From Burkholderia sp. Nafp2/4-1b (GTDB lineage: Bacteria > Pseudomonadota > Gammaproteobacteria > Burkholderiales > Burkholderiaceae): a stretch of 64,000 nucleotides of DNA. The DNA is taken from positions 124,001-188,000 of the forward strand of contig NZ_ML058616.1 of NCBI RefSeq assembly GCF_003635165.1, read 5' to 3'. Shown here one piece after another: positions 18,076-30,198 of the stretch. Made by a program: the position numbers and the translations under genes. Positions within the stretch are counted from its first letter, which is position 1, and each line of letters begins with the position of its first letter. The notes beneath the pieces are model-generated. The model did not search any database, had not been told where the DNA came from, and saw only the letters and a list, made by a program, of their open reading frames with translations.

Positions 18076-18951
18076 ATGCCCGCCAGCCCGCTTCCCGACG
18101 ACGATCTCGCCGATTCCGACACCGACGACGCCAGCTCCGGCGAGCACGGCGAAGGCGGCGAGAAGCTGCGCTCCGGCATCCAGTCGATCGAGGTCGGCTT
18201 CCGCCTGCTCGACGTGCTGACGAGCGAGCCGCGCGCGATGATGCTGCGCGATCTCGCGCAGCGCGCGGGCATGAGCCCGGCGAAGGCGCACCGCTATCTG
18301 GTCAGCTTCTCGCGGCTCGGCGTCGTCTCGCAGGATCCCGTCTCGGGCCGCTACGAACTCGGCGGCTTCGCGCTGCAGATGGGGCTCGCGCGGCTCGCAC
18401 GCGTCGACGGCGTGAAGCTCGCGCGGATCGCGCTGACCGAGTTGCGCGACCGCGTCGACCAGACCGTCGGCATCGCGGTATGGGGCAACCAGGGCCCGAC
18501 GATCGTGCACTGGATGGAATCGAGCCACCCCGCGAAGGCGTCGCTGAAGCTCGGCGACGTGATGCCGCTGCTCGGCTCCGCGACGGGCCTGCTGTTCGCC
18601 GCGTACCTGCCGCGCAGCAAGACCGCGGCGATGCTCGAACGCGAGCTTGCCGATACGCGCCGCTCGCCGCATCACGGCGGTCCGCGCACGCTCGACGAAG
18701 TCGAAGCGGTGCTCGCCGACGTGCGTGCGCATCAGGCCGCGCGCGTCGAAGGGATGCTGCTGCCGACGATCCACGCGTTCTGCATGCCGGTGTTCGATGC
18801 GGTCGGTGAACTCGCACTCGCGATCGTCGCGCTCGGCCAGGAAGGCATGTTCGACATCGCGTGGGGCGGCGAGATGGACACCGCGCTGCGCGCATGCGCG
18901 CAGAAACTGTCTTACGAACTCGGCTATAGTCCGGACGCGCGCGACGCCTGA
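18076..18951 (+). CDS. IclR-family transcriptional regulator
   Basis: A 291-residue regulator. The winged helix-turn-helix occupies ~33-95 (QSIEVGFRLLDVL, RDLAQRAGMSPAKAHRYL, GRYELG) and the effector-binding domain follows (LARIALTELRDRVDQTVGIAVWG ... GLLFAAYLPR). It is transcribed divergently from the FAH-family gene and most likely responds to an intermediate of that aromatic pathway. The first ~30 residues are acidic and serine-rich, unusual but plausible. ATG at 18076 was chosen over the TTG six bases upstream. Confidence 0.92.
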   Translation: MPASPLPDDDLADSDTDDASSGEHGEGGEKLRSGIQSIEVGFRLLDVLTSEPRAMMLRDLAQRAGMSPAKAHRYLVSFSRLGVVSQDPVSGRYELGGFALQMGLARLARVDGVKLARIALTELRDRVDQTVGIAVWGNQGPTIVHWMESSHPAKASLKLGDVMPLLGSATGLLFAAYLPRSKTAAMLERELADTRRSPHHGGPRTLDEVEAVLADVRAHQAARVEGMLLPTIHAFCMPVFDAVGELALAIVALGQEGMFDIAWGGEMDTALRACAQKLSYELGYSPDARDA

Positions 18952-19137
18952 CACGCGGCGCGCGCAACAGGCGCACGATACGCGCACGCGCACGATAAGC
19001 GTGCGAATCCCGCGCGAAATCCGCGCGCCGCACCGCGAACGCGCGGCGCAGCCGGCGGTCCGACGAGTGTGGCGCACGGTGTGGCGCGCGTTGCGCACGC
19101 CCGGCCACGACCGCCCCAACCCTGTTCCGTCTCGCCG

Positions 19138-20403
19138 ATGCCGCCAGCCGATACCCGTCCTCGCCGCGCCTTGCCACGCCACTGGCTGCGCATGGGCATC
19201 GCGCTCGTCGTCGTGCTGGTGCTGCACGCGCTCGCCGCTTTGTGGCTGACGCGCAACCGCGAAGCGTTCACGCCGCCCGCACCTGCCGAGATCCCGGTGC
19301 AGATCGAGTTGCTGAAGCCGCGGCCGATCGAGCGCCAGCCCGCGCCGAAGCCGGTTGAACCTCCGGTCGAACATCCGGCCGAGCCTGCCCCGGCAAAGCC
19401 GGCCGCGGCCGCCCCGAAGCCCGCGCCGTCGCAGGAACCGGTCCTCGCATCGACGCAGACGGCCGAGCACGGCGAGCCGCCGCCGGCCGCCGCCTCCGCC
19501 GCGAGCGGCACGACAGGCGCATCCGGCACGCACGCGGCATCGGCCGGCGACGCGAGCAGCGACGCAAGCAGCGGCGCGGGCACCGCCGCGACACCGGGCC
19601 CCGCGACGAGCGGCGTGAAGTTCGCGGCGGCGCCGTCCGGCGACCTGCAGTACGACACGTTCTACAACGGGATGCAGAACATGATCGGCACGATCCATTG
19701 GCGCACCGACGGCCACACCTACGATCTGTCGGTGTCGATGCCCGTGCCGTTCGTCGGGCCGTTCACCTATCGCAGCGAAGGCCGCATCGACGCATTCGGC
19801 ATCGCGCCCGAGCGCTACGTCGAGAAACGCGGCAAGCGACCCGAGGACATCGCGATCTTCAACCGCGAGATGCGTCAGGTCGTCTTCACGCGCACGCCGA
19901 ACAACGCGCCGCTGCCCGACGGCGTGCAGGACCGCTTCAGCATGCTGATGCAGTTGTCGGGGCTGCTGCGCGGCAATCCGTCTGCGTACAAGCCGGGCGT
20001 CACGCAACAGTTCTTCGTGATCGACAACAACAGCGGCGAGACGTGGCCGATCACGGTGATCGGCGACGAGGACGTGCAGACGCAGACCGGCATCGTCAGC
20101 GCACGCCACTTCATGCGGCTGCCGCGCCGCGCGGGCGACACGCGGCGCATCGACATGTGGCTTGCACCGTCGCTAGGCTGGTTGCCCGCGCGTCTCGTAC
20201 AATCGGAACCGAACGGCGCGCAAATCGAGCTGCTGTGGCACGGCCGCCTCGCGCCGCCGGGCGCACCGGCCGACGGCGCACCCGCGGGCGGCACGGCAAA
20301 TGCGCCAGCCTCGTCGTCCGCACCCGCAGCATCGCCCGCGGAGCAGGCACAGCCCGTGCAACCGCCTGCATCACAAGTACCGGCCTCGGCGCCTACGCCG
20401 TAA
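19138..20403 (+). CDS. DUF3108 membrane-anchored protein
   Basis: A 421-residue protein with a basic N-terminus and a membrane segment at ~18-38 (IALVVVLVLHALAALWL), then a long proline/alanine/glutamate linker (~45-160), a folded beta-rich domain at ~165-375 matching DUF3108 (GDLQYDTFYNGMQNMIG, FTYRSEGRID, DRFSMLMQLSGLLRG) and a low-complexity alanine/proline tail. The architecture (TonB-like short cytosolic tail, anchor, PxxP linker, periplasmic domain) suggests an envelope-spanning protein. Function unknown. The start at 19138 is the ATG closest to the anchor; upstream codons are not credible. Confidence 0.85.
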   Translation: MPPADTRPRRALPRHWLRMGIALVVVLVLHALAALWLTRNREAFTPPAPAEIPVQIELLKPRPIERQPAPKPVEPPVEHPAEPAPAKPAAAAPKPAPSQEPVLASTQTAEHGEPPPAAASAASGTTGASGTHAASAGDASSDASSGAGTAATPGPATSGVKFAAAPSGDLQYDTFYNGMQNMIGTIHWRTDGHTYDLSVSMPVPFVGPFTYRSEGRIDAFGIAPERYVEKRGKRPEDIAIFNREMRQVVFTRTPNNAPLPDGVQDRFSMLMQLSGLLRGNPSAYKPGVTQQFFVIDNNSGETWPITVIGDEDVQTQTGIVSARHFMRLPRRAGDTRRIDMWLAPSLGWLPARLVQSEPNGAQIELLWHGRLAPPGAPADGAPAGGTANAPASSSAPAASPAEQAQPVQPPASQVPASAPTP

Positions 20404-20534
20404 CCACCATGACGAATCGGCAATTTCGACCGATTAAAGATGTCGCGAAAATGGCCGATGACATTCTTTAACAACTATTTCAGTACACCGGCTCACAATA
20501 AGAACGTTTGATAGACATCGGCTTCTAACCCGAT

Positions 20535-20564
20535 ACACCCCACGCAAACGGGAGAACGGGGTGT
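20535..20564 (+). promoter_or_regulatory. Stem-loop in the 5' leader of the DUF3567 gene
   Basis: ACACCCC (20535-20541) pairs perfectly with GGGGTGT (20558-20564) around a 16-base loop. A second small stem, CCTTG/CAAGG with a 7-base loop, follows at about 20577-20593. Together with the AT-rich block at 20450-20515 this looks like a promoter followed by a ~110-base structured leader ending in the ribosome site GAAGAGGAG (20634-20642) of the DUF3567 gene. Confidence 0.5.
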
Positions 20565-20649
20565 GCAGCGCAAGCCCCTTGAAACCGGCAAGGCCCGCCC
20601 CACCTACGGGACAACAAGGCCAGATGCCACTGCGAAGAGGAGTGCCGCC

Positions 20650-20907
20650 ATGCAAATGATCTACAACAGCCCCAATTACTGCGTCGTCGAATTTGCGCCG
20701 CAGGTCGGCCATCACCTGATGAATGCCGGTGGATACGAAATCGTCGACAAGAACGCGCAGCGCGAGATCTTCATCGACGGCGAGCTCGCCGAACGATTCC
20801 GCGCGCACGTGAAGCAACTGATCGAAGACGAACCGTCGCTCGATGAAGTAGACGAGTTCCTCGGACAATTCGACAGCCTGATGATGATGCCCGTCGTCCT
20901 GCACTGA
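20650..20907 (+). CDS. DUF3567 family protein
   Basis: An 85-residue soluble protein ([15 protein letters not shown]...) with an acidic second half ([25 protein letters not shown]). It matches the short DUF3567 family found in Burkholderiales; the function is unknown. AGAGGAG ends eight bases before the ATG. Upstream it has a structured leader, downstream a very strong terminator, so it is probably a single-gene, well-expressed transcript. Confidence 0.85.
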   Translation: MQMIYNSPNYCVVEFAPQVGHHLMNAGGYEIVDKNAQREIFIDGELAERFRAHVKQLIEDEPSLDEVDEFLGQFDSLMMMPVVLH

Positions 20908-21238
20908 CGACCCGCGGCCCGGCGCGTCGCCGGGCCATTCGCCGCGCATCAGCGCGGCACTACGCGCACTCCGATCCATGCCCCCGTCCGGTTCGCCGGG
21001 CGGGGGTTTTCGTTTGGTGCGAACGGTGCGAACGGTGCGCGGCGCGTGCATGGCCGGCCGCGGCTTCGTTGCGCAGGCAACGCTCGTGCGCCTGCACCGG
21101 GCCCGCGCCGCTGCATGCACCGGGACCGCGCGGGCAACCCGCATGCCGCGTCGGCCGGCCCCGCGCCGCGCGACGCCGGGCGGCGCCCCGGCGCACCGGC
21201 TACAATGGCGGTTTTCCCGTCTTCGCCGGTCTTCCGCC
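20908..21238. other. Intergenic region between DUF3567 gene and metH
   Basis: Holds the terminator at 20981-21012, a short direct repeat (GCGAACGGT twice, ~21018-21036), and a TACAAT box at 21201-21206 about 33 bases before the metH start, which is a good candidate -10 element. Otherwise GC-rich with no gene. Confidence 0.6.
20981..21012 (+). terminator. Strong rho-independent terminator after the DUF3567 gene
   Basis: CCCCCGTCCGG, tetraloop TTCG, then CCGGGCGGGGG (11-bp stem with one G-T pair), followed by TTTTCGTTT. The UUCG tetraloop makes it exceptionally stable. Confidence 0.9.
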
Positions 21239-22306
21239 ATGTCTGCGACCCCTCTCGCCGCTTCCGCCCCGCTCGACGCGCACTACACGCGCGGCGCCGA
21301 ACTGCCCGCGCTGCTGAAATCGCGCATCCTGATCCTCGACGGCGCGATGGGCACGATGATCCAGCGCTACAAGCTCGACGAGGCCGCGTATCGCGGCGAG
21401 CGCTTCAAGGATTTCCCGCGCGACATCAAGGGCAACAACGAGCTGTTGTCGATCACGCAGCCGCAGATCATCAGCGAGATCCACGACCAGTACTTCGCGG
21501 CCGGCGCCGACATCGTCGAAACCAACACGTTCGGCGCGACGACGGTCGCACAGGCCGACTACGGGATGGAAGACCTCGTCGTCGAGATGAACGTCGCATC
21601 CGCGCGGCTCGCGCGCGAATCGGCCGCCCGCCATGCGACGCCGGCCAAGCCACGCTTCGTCGCCGGCGCGATCGGACCGACGCCGAAAACCGCGAGCATC
21701 TCGCCGGACGTCAACGATCCGGGCGCGCGCAACGTCACGTTCGACGAACTGCGCAACGCGTACTATCAGCAGGCGAAGGCGCTGCTCGACGGCGGCGTCG
21801 ACCTGTTCCTCGTCGAGACGATCTTCGACACGCTGAACGCGAAGGCCGCGCTGTTCGCGCTCGACGAACTGTTCGAGGACACCGGCGAGCGCCTGCCGAT
21901 CATGATCTCGGGCACCGTCACCGACGCGTCGGGCCGCATCCTGTCGGGCCAGACGGTCGAGGCGTTCTGGAATTCGCTGCGCCACGCGAAACCGCTCACG
22001 TTCGGCCTGAACTGCGCGCTCGGCGCGGCGCTGATGCGCCCGTACATCGCCGAGCTCGCGAAGCTGTGCGACACCTACGTGTCGTGCTACCCGAACGCGG
22101 GCCTGCCGAACCCGATGAGCGACACCGGCTTCGACGAGACGCCGGACGTCACGTCGGGCCTCCTGAAGGAGTTCGCGCAGGCCGGGCTCGTGAACCTCGC
22201 GGGCGGCTGCTGCGGCACGACGCCCGAACACATCGCCGAGATCGCGAAGGCGCTCGCCGACGTGACACCGCGCCGCTGGCCGAGCCAGTACAGCGACGCC
22301 GCCTGA
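21239..22306 (+). CDS. metH: Methionine synthase, homocysteine-binding domain (split MetH, part 1)
   Basis: A 355-residue protein equal to the first module of cobalamin-dependent methionine synthase. It shows [13 protein letters not shown] near residue 35, ETNTFGATT, and the zinc-ligand cysteines in LNCALGA and [11 protein letters not shown], which bind homocysteine. It supplies the homocysteine barrel; the folate, cobalamin and activation domains are in the next gene, 43 bases downstream in another frame. Each part has its own start, and as I recall this split is usual in the genus, so it is not a frameshift. Start at 21239 follows a TACAAT box. Confidence 0.94.
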   Translation: MSATPLAASAPLDAHYTRGAELPALLKSRILILDGAMGTMIQRYKLDEAAYRGERFKDFPRDIKGNNELLSITQPQIISEIHDQYFAAGADIVETNTFGATTVAQADYGMEDLVVEMNVASARLARESAARHATPAKPRFVAGAIGPTPKTASISPDVNDPGARNVTFDELRNAYYQQAKALLDGGVDLFLVETIFDTLNAKAALFALDELFEDTGERLPIMISGTVTDASGRILSGQTVEAFWNSLRHAKPLTFGLNCALGAALMRPYIAELAKLCDTYVSCYPNAGLPNPMSDTGFDETPDVTSGLLKEFAQAGLVNLAGGCCGTTPEHIAEIAKALADVTPRRWPSQYSDAA

Positions 22307-22349
22307 CCCGCCCGCATCAACGTCCTACCTCACACGAATTCGCACCGCC

Positions 22350-25067
<2,718 letters not shown>

Positions 25068-25105
25068 CTGCGTCGACCGCGGCGACCCGCCGCTTCCATC
25101 GCCAC

Positions 25106-25126
25106 GCGCCCCCGATCCAGGGGCGC
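25106..25126 (+). terminator. Hairpin after metH
   Basis: GCGCCCC and GGGGCGC pair around a 7-base loop 39 bases after the metH stop. No T tract follows, so termination by it alone is uncertain. Confidence 0.45.
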
Positions 25127-25256
25127 GTCGCACAATAGCTCAGTTCATCAGGATACCTAATCTCAATAATCGAGATCGACGTCCCTGCAACGCCGTGCTT
25201 TCGGGCGAACGCGCGTGGGCGACATGACGCGCCGTTCTCCCTAAATCCTTCCTGCC

Positions 25257-25844
25257 ATGCCGACCTTCGAGATCCGGATCACCGAAACGCCAGCGGACAG
25301 CGCGAGCCCGTTCCCGCCGACGATCTACCGCGGCGAGCGCTGGGATCTGAGCCATCTGCATCCGTTGACATTCACCTGCGATCTGGAAACCGGATTCGAC
25401 GTGACGGTTCTGGTTCTGTTCTCCTGCCACTGCTTTACGCGCAGCTTCAAATGGGACGGACGCACCCGCGACACCATTCCGGACGACGAGATCTACGACG
25501 ACGGCCGCGAGACACGCGTGCTCTGCGCGGACCGGTATCGCGCGTCACGGGAGCTGTTGCACGGCGTGATCGTCGGGCTCGCGACGCGCCGGATCGTCGT
25601 CGCGGATGAACGGCAACCCAATTTCGTCACGGTGGAGGCTGTCGCATCGGACGGCACGCAACGCGTGTATGCCGTGTTCTTCGAGGTTTCGAAGGACCGG
25701 ATCAGGAAACGCCGGCTCATCCTGCGCGTACAGTCGGCCTACATGTTGGACGGCGGCCTAAACCGGCGCCAGCGGGAAGCCCGGAAAGTCGCGTTGCGCA
25801 CGTTGCTGCGCGCAAGTCTGGAAGGCCGCAAGATCCGGGCGTAG
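25257..25844 (+). CDS. Hypothetical protein of atypical composition
   Basis: A 195-residue soluble protein (MPTFEIRITE...). It has cysteines in LFSCHCFTRSFKWDG, an acidic middle and a strongly basic C-terminal third (RQREARKVALRTLLRASLEGRKIRA). No family was recognised. Third-position G/C is clearly lower than in metH and argS (codons such as ATA-free but many NNA/NNT, for example GAA, ACG/ACA mixes), and the flanking 25140-26050 region is also less GC-rich, so it may be horizontally acquired. The start ATG at 25257 has a weak ribosome site. A small inverted repeat ATCTC/GAGAT lies at 25160-25176 upstream. Confidence 0.7.
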   Translation: MPTFEIRITETPADSASPFPPTIYRGERWDLSHLHPLTFTCDLETGFDVTVLVLFSCHCFTRSFKWDGRTRDTIPDDEIYDDGRETRVLCADRYRASRELLHGVIVGLATRRIVVADERQPNFVTVEAVASDGTQRVYAVFFEVSKDRIRKRRLILRVQSAYMLDGGLNRRQREARKVALRTLLRASLEGRKIRA

Positions 25845-25852
25845 AAAAACCA

Positions 25853-25874
25853 ACGGCCGCCTTTCGGCAGCCGT
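25853..25874 (-). terminator. Hairpin after the hypothetical gene
   Basis: ACGGCCGCC, loop TTTC, GGCAGCCGT: a 9-bp stem with one mismatch, starting nine bases after the stop of the hypothetical gene. The T run (AAAAA at 25845-25849 on the plus strand) is on the minus-strand side, so as a classical terminator it points left; it may still act for the plus-strand gene as a simple hairpin. Confidence 0.45.
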
Positions 25875-26054
25875 CGCATGCGGGACTCTCTTTCCGTCGT
25901 TCGACGAAATACCCACTCCAGGTGGGACCCGATTGCTCGGGCGGCGCTATGTTTTCGCACCCGCTTTCACATAGTCTTGCATTGAATTATAAGGAATTTC
26001 CCATCTTGGTCAAGGCGACGGGGCAGCCGCCCGGCGCCACTTTCGTCAGATGAA

Positions 26055-26083
26055 AAGAAAAAGCCCGCTTCGAGCGGGCTTTT
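26055..26083 (-). terminator. Bidirectional rho-independent terminator
   Basis: AGCCCGCT and AGCGGGCT form a stem around TCG, flanked by an A-run (26055-26061) and a T-run (26080-26083). It lies between the convergent hypothetical gene and the DUF1840 gene, with the better T tract for the minus-strand transcript. Confidence 0.9.
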
Positions 26084-26128
26084 CTCGCCTGACCAATCTT
26101 GCGATTCGCGTCAGCCGGGCAACGACGC

Positions 26129-26452
26129 TCAGAAGCCCCAGTGCACGTCGGCCTGGCCGGCCTTCGCTTCGCGCAGCATCGTGAGGAACGGCGCCACACG
26201 CTGCGCCAGGCTCGGCGGCACTTCGTGGTGCGCGTGGTCGTCTTCGTCCTCGTGGAAATGGCCGGCGTGCTCGGCGCGCTCCTGCTTCGCCTGCGCGACC
26301 GCGCCTTCCAGCTTCGCGATTGCGTGGTCCAGTTCATCGTGCGTGATGACACCGCGTTCGCCCAACTGCTTGCCGACGAGGCCCAGCACGTATACGGCGA
26401 AATCCTTCAGCACGTCGAGATCCTGTGCCGCCTTGCTCTTGAACGTAATCAT
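26129..26452 (-). CDS. DUF1840 family protein
   Basis: A 107-residue protein (MITFKSKAAQ...) with a coiled, charged middle and a histidine/aspartate-rich patch (HAGHFHEDEDDHAHHEVP) that could bind metal. It ends MLREAKAGQADVHWGF, the typical end of the DUF1840 family, whose function is unknown. AAGGGAA lies six bases before the ATG at 26452, which decides the start; the longer open frame upstream lacks this. It is divergent from argS (about 200 bases) and ends at a strong terminator. Confidence 0.88.
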   Translation of the reverse strand: MITFKSKAAQDLDVLKDFAVYVLGLVGKQLGERGVITHDELDHAIAKLEGAVAQAKQERAEHAGHFHEDEDDHAHHEVPPSLAQRVAPFLTMLREAKAGQADVHWGF

Positions 26453-26653
26453 GACAATTCCCTTTTCATCTTGTTGTGCCTGCGCGACGCGGTTGGGGGG
26501 ACGCCGGCAGACCAGCGTCCGGCCTTGCGAACGCGGCGCGCCTGAGCGGCATATTAGCACCTGTTAAAATTCTGCGATCCCTGAAACGCGCGCTTAAAAA
26601 GCGCGCCGGCCGGCCCGCGTTTCCGGCCGCCACCAACGAAGCCTTCTACCAGC

Positions 26654-28435
26654 ATGCTGCCAGCTCACAAACAGACCCTCGAAGCCCTGCTCGCGGATAG
26701 CGTCACGCAGGTCGCACACGCGCTGAAAGGCGCCGACGCGGCGTTCGTCGCCCCGGCCATCACGCTGGAGCGCCCGAAGGTCGCCGCGCACGGCGACGTC
26801 GCGTGCAACGTCGCGATGCAGCTCGCCAAGCCGCTCGGCACCAACCCGCGCCAGCTCGCCGAAAAGATCGTCGCCGCGCTCACGGCCCAGCCGGCCGCGC
26901 AAGGGCTCGTCGACGCAGCCGAAATCGCCGGCCCCGGCTTCATCAACCTGCGCCTGAGCGCCGCCGCGAAGCAGGCGGTGATCGCCGCCGTGTTCGCCCA
27001 GGGCCGCGCGTTCGGCACGTCGGATCGCGAAAAGGGCAAGCAGGTGCTGATCGAATTCGTGTCGGCCAACCCGACCGGCCCGCTGCACGTCGGCCACGGC
27101 CGCCAGGCGGCGCTCGGCGACGTGCTCGCGAACGTGATCGAGAGCCAGGGCTATGCCGTGCACCGCGAGTTCTACTACAACGACGCCGGCGTGCAGATCG
27201 GCAACCTCGCGATCTCGACGCAGGCGCGCGCGCGCGGCCTGAAGCCGGGCGACGCGGGCTGGCCGGAAGCCGCGTACAACGGCGAATACATCGCCGACAT
27301 CGCGCGCGACTACCTGAACCGCGAGACGGTCGCGGCGAAGGACGGCGAGCCGGTCACGGGCGCGGGCGACATCGACGATCTCGACGCGATCCGCAAGTTC
27401 GCGGTTGCCTACCTGCGCCACGAGCAGGATATGGACCTGCAGGCATTCGGCGTGAAATTCGACCAGTACTACCTCGAGTCGTCGCTGTACAGCGAAGGCC
27501 GGGTCGAGAAGACGGTCGACGCGCTGATCAAGGCCGGCATGACCTACGAGCAGGACGGCGCGCTGTGGCTGCGCACGACCGACGAAGGCGACGACAAGGA
27601 TCGCGTGATGCGCAAGTCGGACGGCACGTACACGTACTTCGTGCCGGACGTCGCGTACCACGTGACGAAATGGGAGCGCGGCTTCACGAAGGTCATCAAC
27701 ATCCAGGGTTCCGACCACCACGGCACGATCGCGCGCGTGCGCGCCGGCCTGCAGGGCCTGCACGTCGGCATCCCGAAGGGCTATCCCGACTACGTACTGC
27801 ACAAGATGGTCACCGTGATGCGCGACGGCCAGGAAGTGAAGCTGTCGAAGCGTGCGGGCAGCTACGTGACCGTGCGCGACCTGATCGAATGGTCGGGCGG
27901 CGCGGCGCCGGGCCAGGAAGTGGCCCCCGACCTGATCGACGAGGCGACCATCACGCGCGGCCGCGACGCGGTCCGCTTCTTCCTGATTTCCCGCAAGGCC
28001 GACACCGAATTCGTGTTCGACATCGATCTCGCGCTGAAACAGAACGACGAGAACCCGGTCTATTACGTCCAGTACGCGCATGCGCGGATCTGCTCGGTGC
28101 TCAACGAACTGAAGTCGCGCTACAACGTCGAGGCCGCGCAGCTGCCGGGCGCCGACCTGTCGCAGCTCACGAGCCCGCAGGCCGTATCGCTGATGCAGAA
28201 GCTCGCCGAGTATCCGGACATGCTCACGCACGCCGCGAACGAACTGGCGCCGCACGCGGTTGCGTTCTACCTGCGCGATCTCGCTGGTGAATTCCACTCG
28301 TTCTACAATGCGGAGCGCGTGCTGGTCGACGACGAAGCGCCGCGCAATGCGCGCGCCGCGCTGCTCGCCGCGACCCGGCAGGTGCTCGAGAACGGCCTGG
28401 CGGTGCTCGGCGTGTCGGCCCCCGCCAAGATGTAA
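26654..28435 (+). CDS. argS: Arginyl-tRNA synthetase
   Basis: A 593-residue class I aminoacyl-tRNA synthetase. The N-terminal tRNA-recognition domain leads to the HIGH motif as HVGHGR (residues ~145-150 after SANPTGPL), and the KMSKS counterpart is KLSKRAGSY; the C-terminal DALR anticodon-binding domain ends [17 protein letters not shown]. It charges tRNA-Arg. Length and order fit the family. The start at 26654 is the only methionine before the conserved domain. The SPOR protein, dsbA and an SDR follow on the same strand, an order that I recognise from Burkholderia. Confidence 0.96.
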   Translation: MLPAHKQTLEALLADSVTQVAHALKGADAAFVAPAITLERPKVAAHGDVACNVAMQLAKPLGTNPRQLAEKIVAALTAQPAAQGLVDAAEIAGPGFINLRLSAAAKQAVIAAVFAQGRAFGTSDREKGKQVLIEFVSANPTGPLHVGHGRQAALGDVLANVIESQGYAVHREFYYNDAGVQIGNLAISTQARARGLKPGDAGWPEAAYNGEYIADIARDYLNRETVAAKDGEPVTGAGDIDDLDAIRKFAVAYLRHEQDMDLQAFGVKFDQYYLESSLYSEGRVEKTVDALIKAGMTYEQDGALWLRTTDEGDDKDRVMRKSDGTYTYFVPDVAYHVTKWERGFTKVINIQGSDHHGTIARVRAGLQGLHVGIPKGYPDYVLHKMVTVMRDGQEVKLSKRAGSYVTVRDLIEWSGGAAPGQEVAPDLIDEATITRGRDAVRFFLISRKADTEFVFDIDLALKQNDENPVYYVQYAHARICSVLNELKSRYNVEAAQLPGADLSQLTSPQAVSLMQKLAEYPDMLTHAANELAPHAVAFYLRDLAGEFHSFYNAERVLVDDEAPRNARAALLAATRQVLENGLAVLGVSAPAKM

Positions 28436-28553
28436 CGATGCAAGCGGCCCGAACCGGGCAGCGAATGGCCGCGGCAGCGCCCGCCGCAGGATCGCCTGCC
28501 ACCGGATGCCTGCCGCAGCCTTTTCACGATTCTTTTTGCAGGTGACTCAAGCA

Positions 28554-29468
28554 ATGGCACAACCACGCCGAACTTCGAAGCAATCGAAACAAGCCGGAGG
28601 GACATTTCTTGGAATCGTGCTGGGCCTGATCGTCGGCCTCGCGATCGCGGTGGTGGTGGCGCTCTACATCACGCGTTCGCCGTCGCCGTTCGTGTCGAAG
28701 GTCGCGCCGCCGCCGGCCGACACCGGCGCGAGCCAGCCGCAGCAGTTCGACCCGAACCGCGCGCTGCAGGGCAAGACGCCCGGCCAGCCGGTGCCGCAGG
28801 CCGCGCAGTCGGCGCCGCCCAACACCGCGCCGGGCCAGGCCGCGAACCAGACCCAGGGCGGCCTGCTGCCCGAGCCGCAGATCGTCGAGGTGCCGCCGTC
28901 GGGCAACACGAACGGCACCAACGGCAACAACGGCAACACGGGCTCGAGCAACACCACCGCATCGAACAACGGGTCGTCGGGCAACGGTGTCGCCGTCGCG
29001 CCGAAGCCGGCCGACACGCCGCCGCCGAAGAAGACGCAGCAGGCGCAGCAACAGCAACAACAGCAGCAAGGCGGCGAGGACGACCTCGGGCGCTTCGCCG
29101 CGCAGAAGCAGGCGCAGCAGGCTGCCGCGCAGAAGCAGCAGCAACAGCAGGTCGCGAACAATACGCCGAAGCCGACGTCGTCCGCAGCCCCCGCCGCAGC
29201 CGCGAAGCCGCCGACCGCGAACGACGCGAACACCGGCTACTTCCTGCAGGTCGGCGCGTACAAGACGGAAGGCGACGCGGAGCAGCAGCGCGCGCGGCTG
29301 GGCTTCCAGGGTTTCGAGTCGAAGGTGTCGAAGCGCGATGTCAGCGGCGTCACGTACTTCCGCGTGCGCGTCGGCCCGTTCTCGAAATTCGAGGATATGA
29401 ACTCGGCCCGTCAGCGCCTGTCCGATGCAGGTGTCGACACGGCGGTGATCCGCTTCACGAAGCAGTAA
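28554..29468 (+). CDS. FtsN-like SPOR-domain protein
   Basis: A 304-residue bitopic protein: short basic cytosolic tail (MAQPRRTSKQSKQAGG), one membrane segment at ~17-40, a long low-complexity periplasmic linker rich in Pro, Gln, Asn and Ala (NTNGTNGNNGN; a glutamine run QQAQQQQQQQQ), and a C-terminal SPOR domain from ~225 (GYFLQVGAYKTEGDAEQQRARL ... VTYFRVRVGPF). SPOR domains bind septal peptidoglycan stripped of stem peptides, so this is likely the cell-division protein FtsN or a relative. It follows argS, as ftsN-like genes often do. The start at 28554 was chosen over a GTG 15 bases upstream. Confidence 0.88.
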   Translation: MAQPRRTSKQSKQAGGTFLGIVLGLIVGLAIAVVVALYITRSPSPFVSKVAPPPADTGASQPQQFDPNRALQGKTPGQPVPQAAQSAPPNTAPGQAANQTQGGLLPEPQIVEVPPSGNTNGTNGNNGNTGSSNTTASNNGSSGNGVAVAPKPADTPPPKKTQQAQQQQQQQQGGEDDLGRFAAQKQAQQAAAQKQQQQQVANNTPKPTSSAAPAAAAKPPTANDANTGYFLQVGAYKTEGDAEQQRARLGFQGFESKVSKRDVSGVTYFRVRVGPFSKFEDMNSARQRLSDAGVDTAVIRFTKQ

Positions 29469-29537
29469 GCAACCGGCCGCGCCCACGCAGAACCCGTTAC
29501 GTTTCGTAACCCGAGCAACTGATTCGACGTCCACAAC

Positions 29538-30179
29538 ATGAAAAAACTGCTTAGCACGCTCCTTCTGTCCCTGGGCCTGGCCGCCGCCGGCTTCGCCCAG
29601 GCGTCGCCCGCCGCCCCGGTGTCCGGCAAGGACTTCGAGGTGATGAAGTCGCCGCAGCCGGTGTCCGCGCCGGCCGGCAAGGTCGAAGTCATCGAATTCT
29701 TCTGGTACGGCTGCCCGCACTGCTACGAATTCGAGCCGACGATCGAGGCCTGGGTGAAGAAGCAGGGCAACAACATCGACTTCAAGCGCGTGCCGGTCGC
29801 ATTCCGTGACGATTTCATCCCCCACTCGAAGCTGTTCTATGCGGTGTCCGCGCTCGGTATTTCCGAGAAGGTTACGCCGGCGATCTTCAACGCGATCCAC
29901 AAGCAGAAGAACTACCTGCTGACGCCGCAGGCGCAGGCCGACTTCCTGGCGACGCAAGGCGTCGACAAGAAGCAGTTCATGGACGCATACAACTCGTTCA
30001 GCGTGCAGGGCCAGGTCAAGCAGTCGGCCGAGCTGCTGAAGAGCTACGCGATCGACGGCGTGCCGACGGTCGTCGTCCAGGGCAAGTACAAGACGGGTCC
30101 GGCTTACACGAACAGCATCCCGGGCACCGCTCAGGCGCTCGACTACCTCGTGAAGCAGGTTCAGGACAAGAAGCTCTGA
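29538..30179 (+). CDS. dsbA: Periplasmic thiol:disulfide oxidoreductase
   Basis: A 213-residue protein with a classical signal peptide (MKKLLSTLLLSLGLAAAGFAQA, cleavage near residue 22) and a DsbA thioredoxin fold with the active site C59-P-H-C62 in FFWYGCPHCYEF. The cis-proline loop is YAIDGVPTVVVQG. It introduces disulfide bonds in exported proteins; a DsbB partner is not in the window. It lies 69 bases after the SPOR gene and 19 bases before an SDR gene on the same strand. Confidence 0.95.
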   Translation: MKKLLSTLLLSLGLAAAGFAQASPAAPVSGKDFEVMKSPQPVSAPAGKVEVIEFFWYGCPHCYEFEPTIEAWVKKQGNNIDFKRVPVAFRDDFIPHSKLFYAVSALGISEKVTPAIFNAIHKQKNYLLTPQAQADFLATQGVDKKQFMDAYNSFSVQGQVKQSAELLKSYAIDGVPTVVVQGKYKTGPAYTNSIPGTAQALDYLVKQVQDKKL

Positions 30180-30198
30180 TCCCCGCCCGCGCGCCGGC

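Noticed and set aside
20521-20649. Cobalamin or SAH riboswitch serving metH
   Set aside because: The leader contains GCCACTG, which recalls a B12-riboswitch box, but the other conserved boxes are missing, it precedes the DUF3567 gene instead, and a strong terminator separates it from metH.
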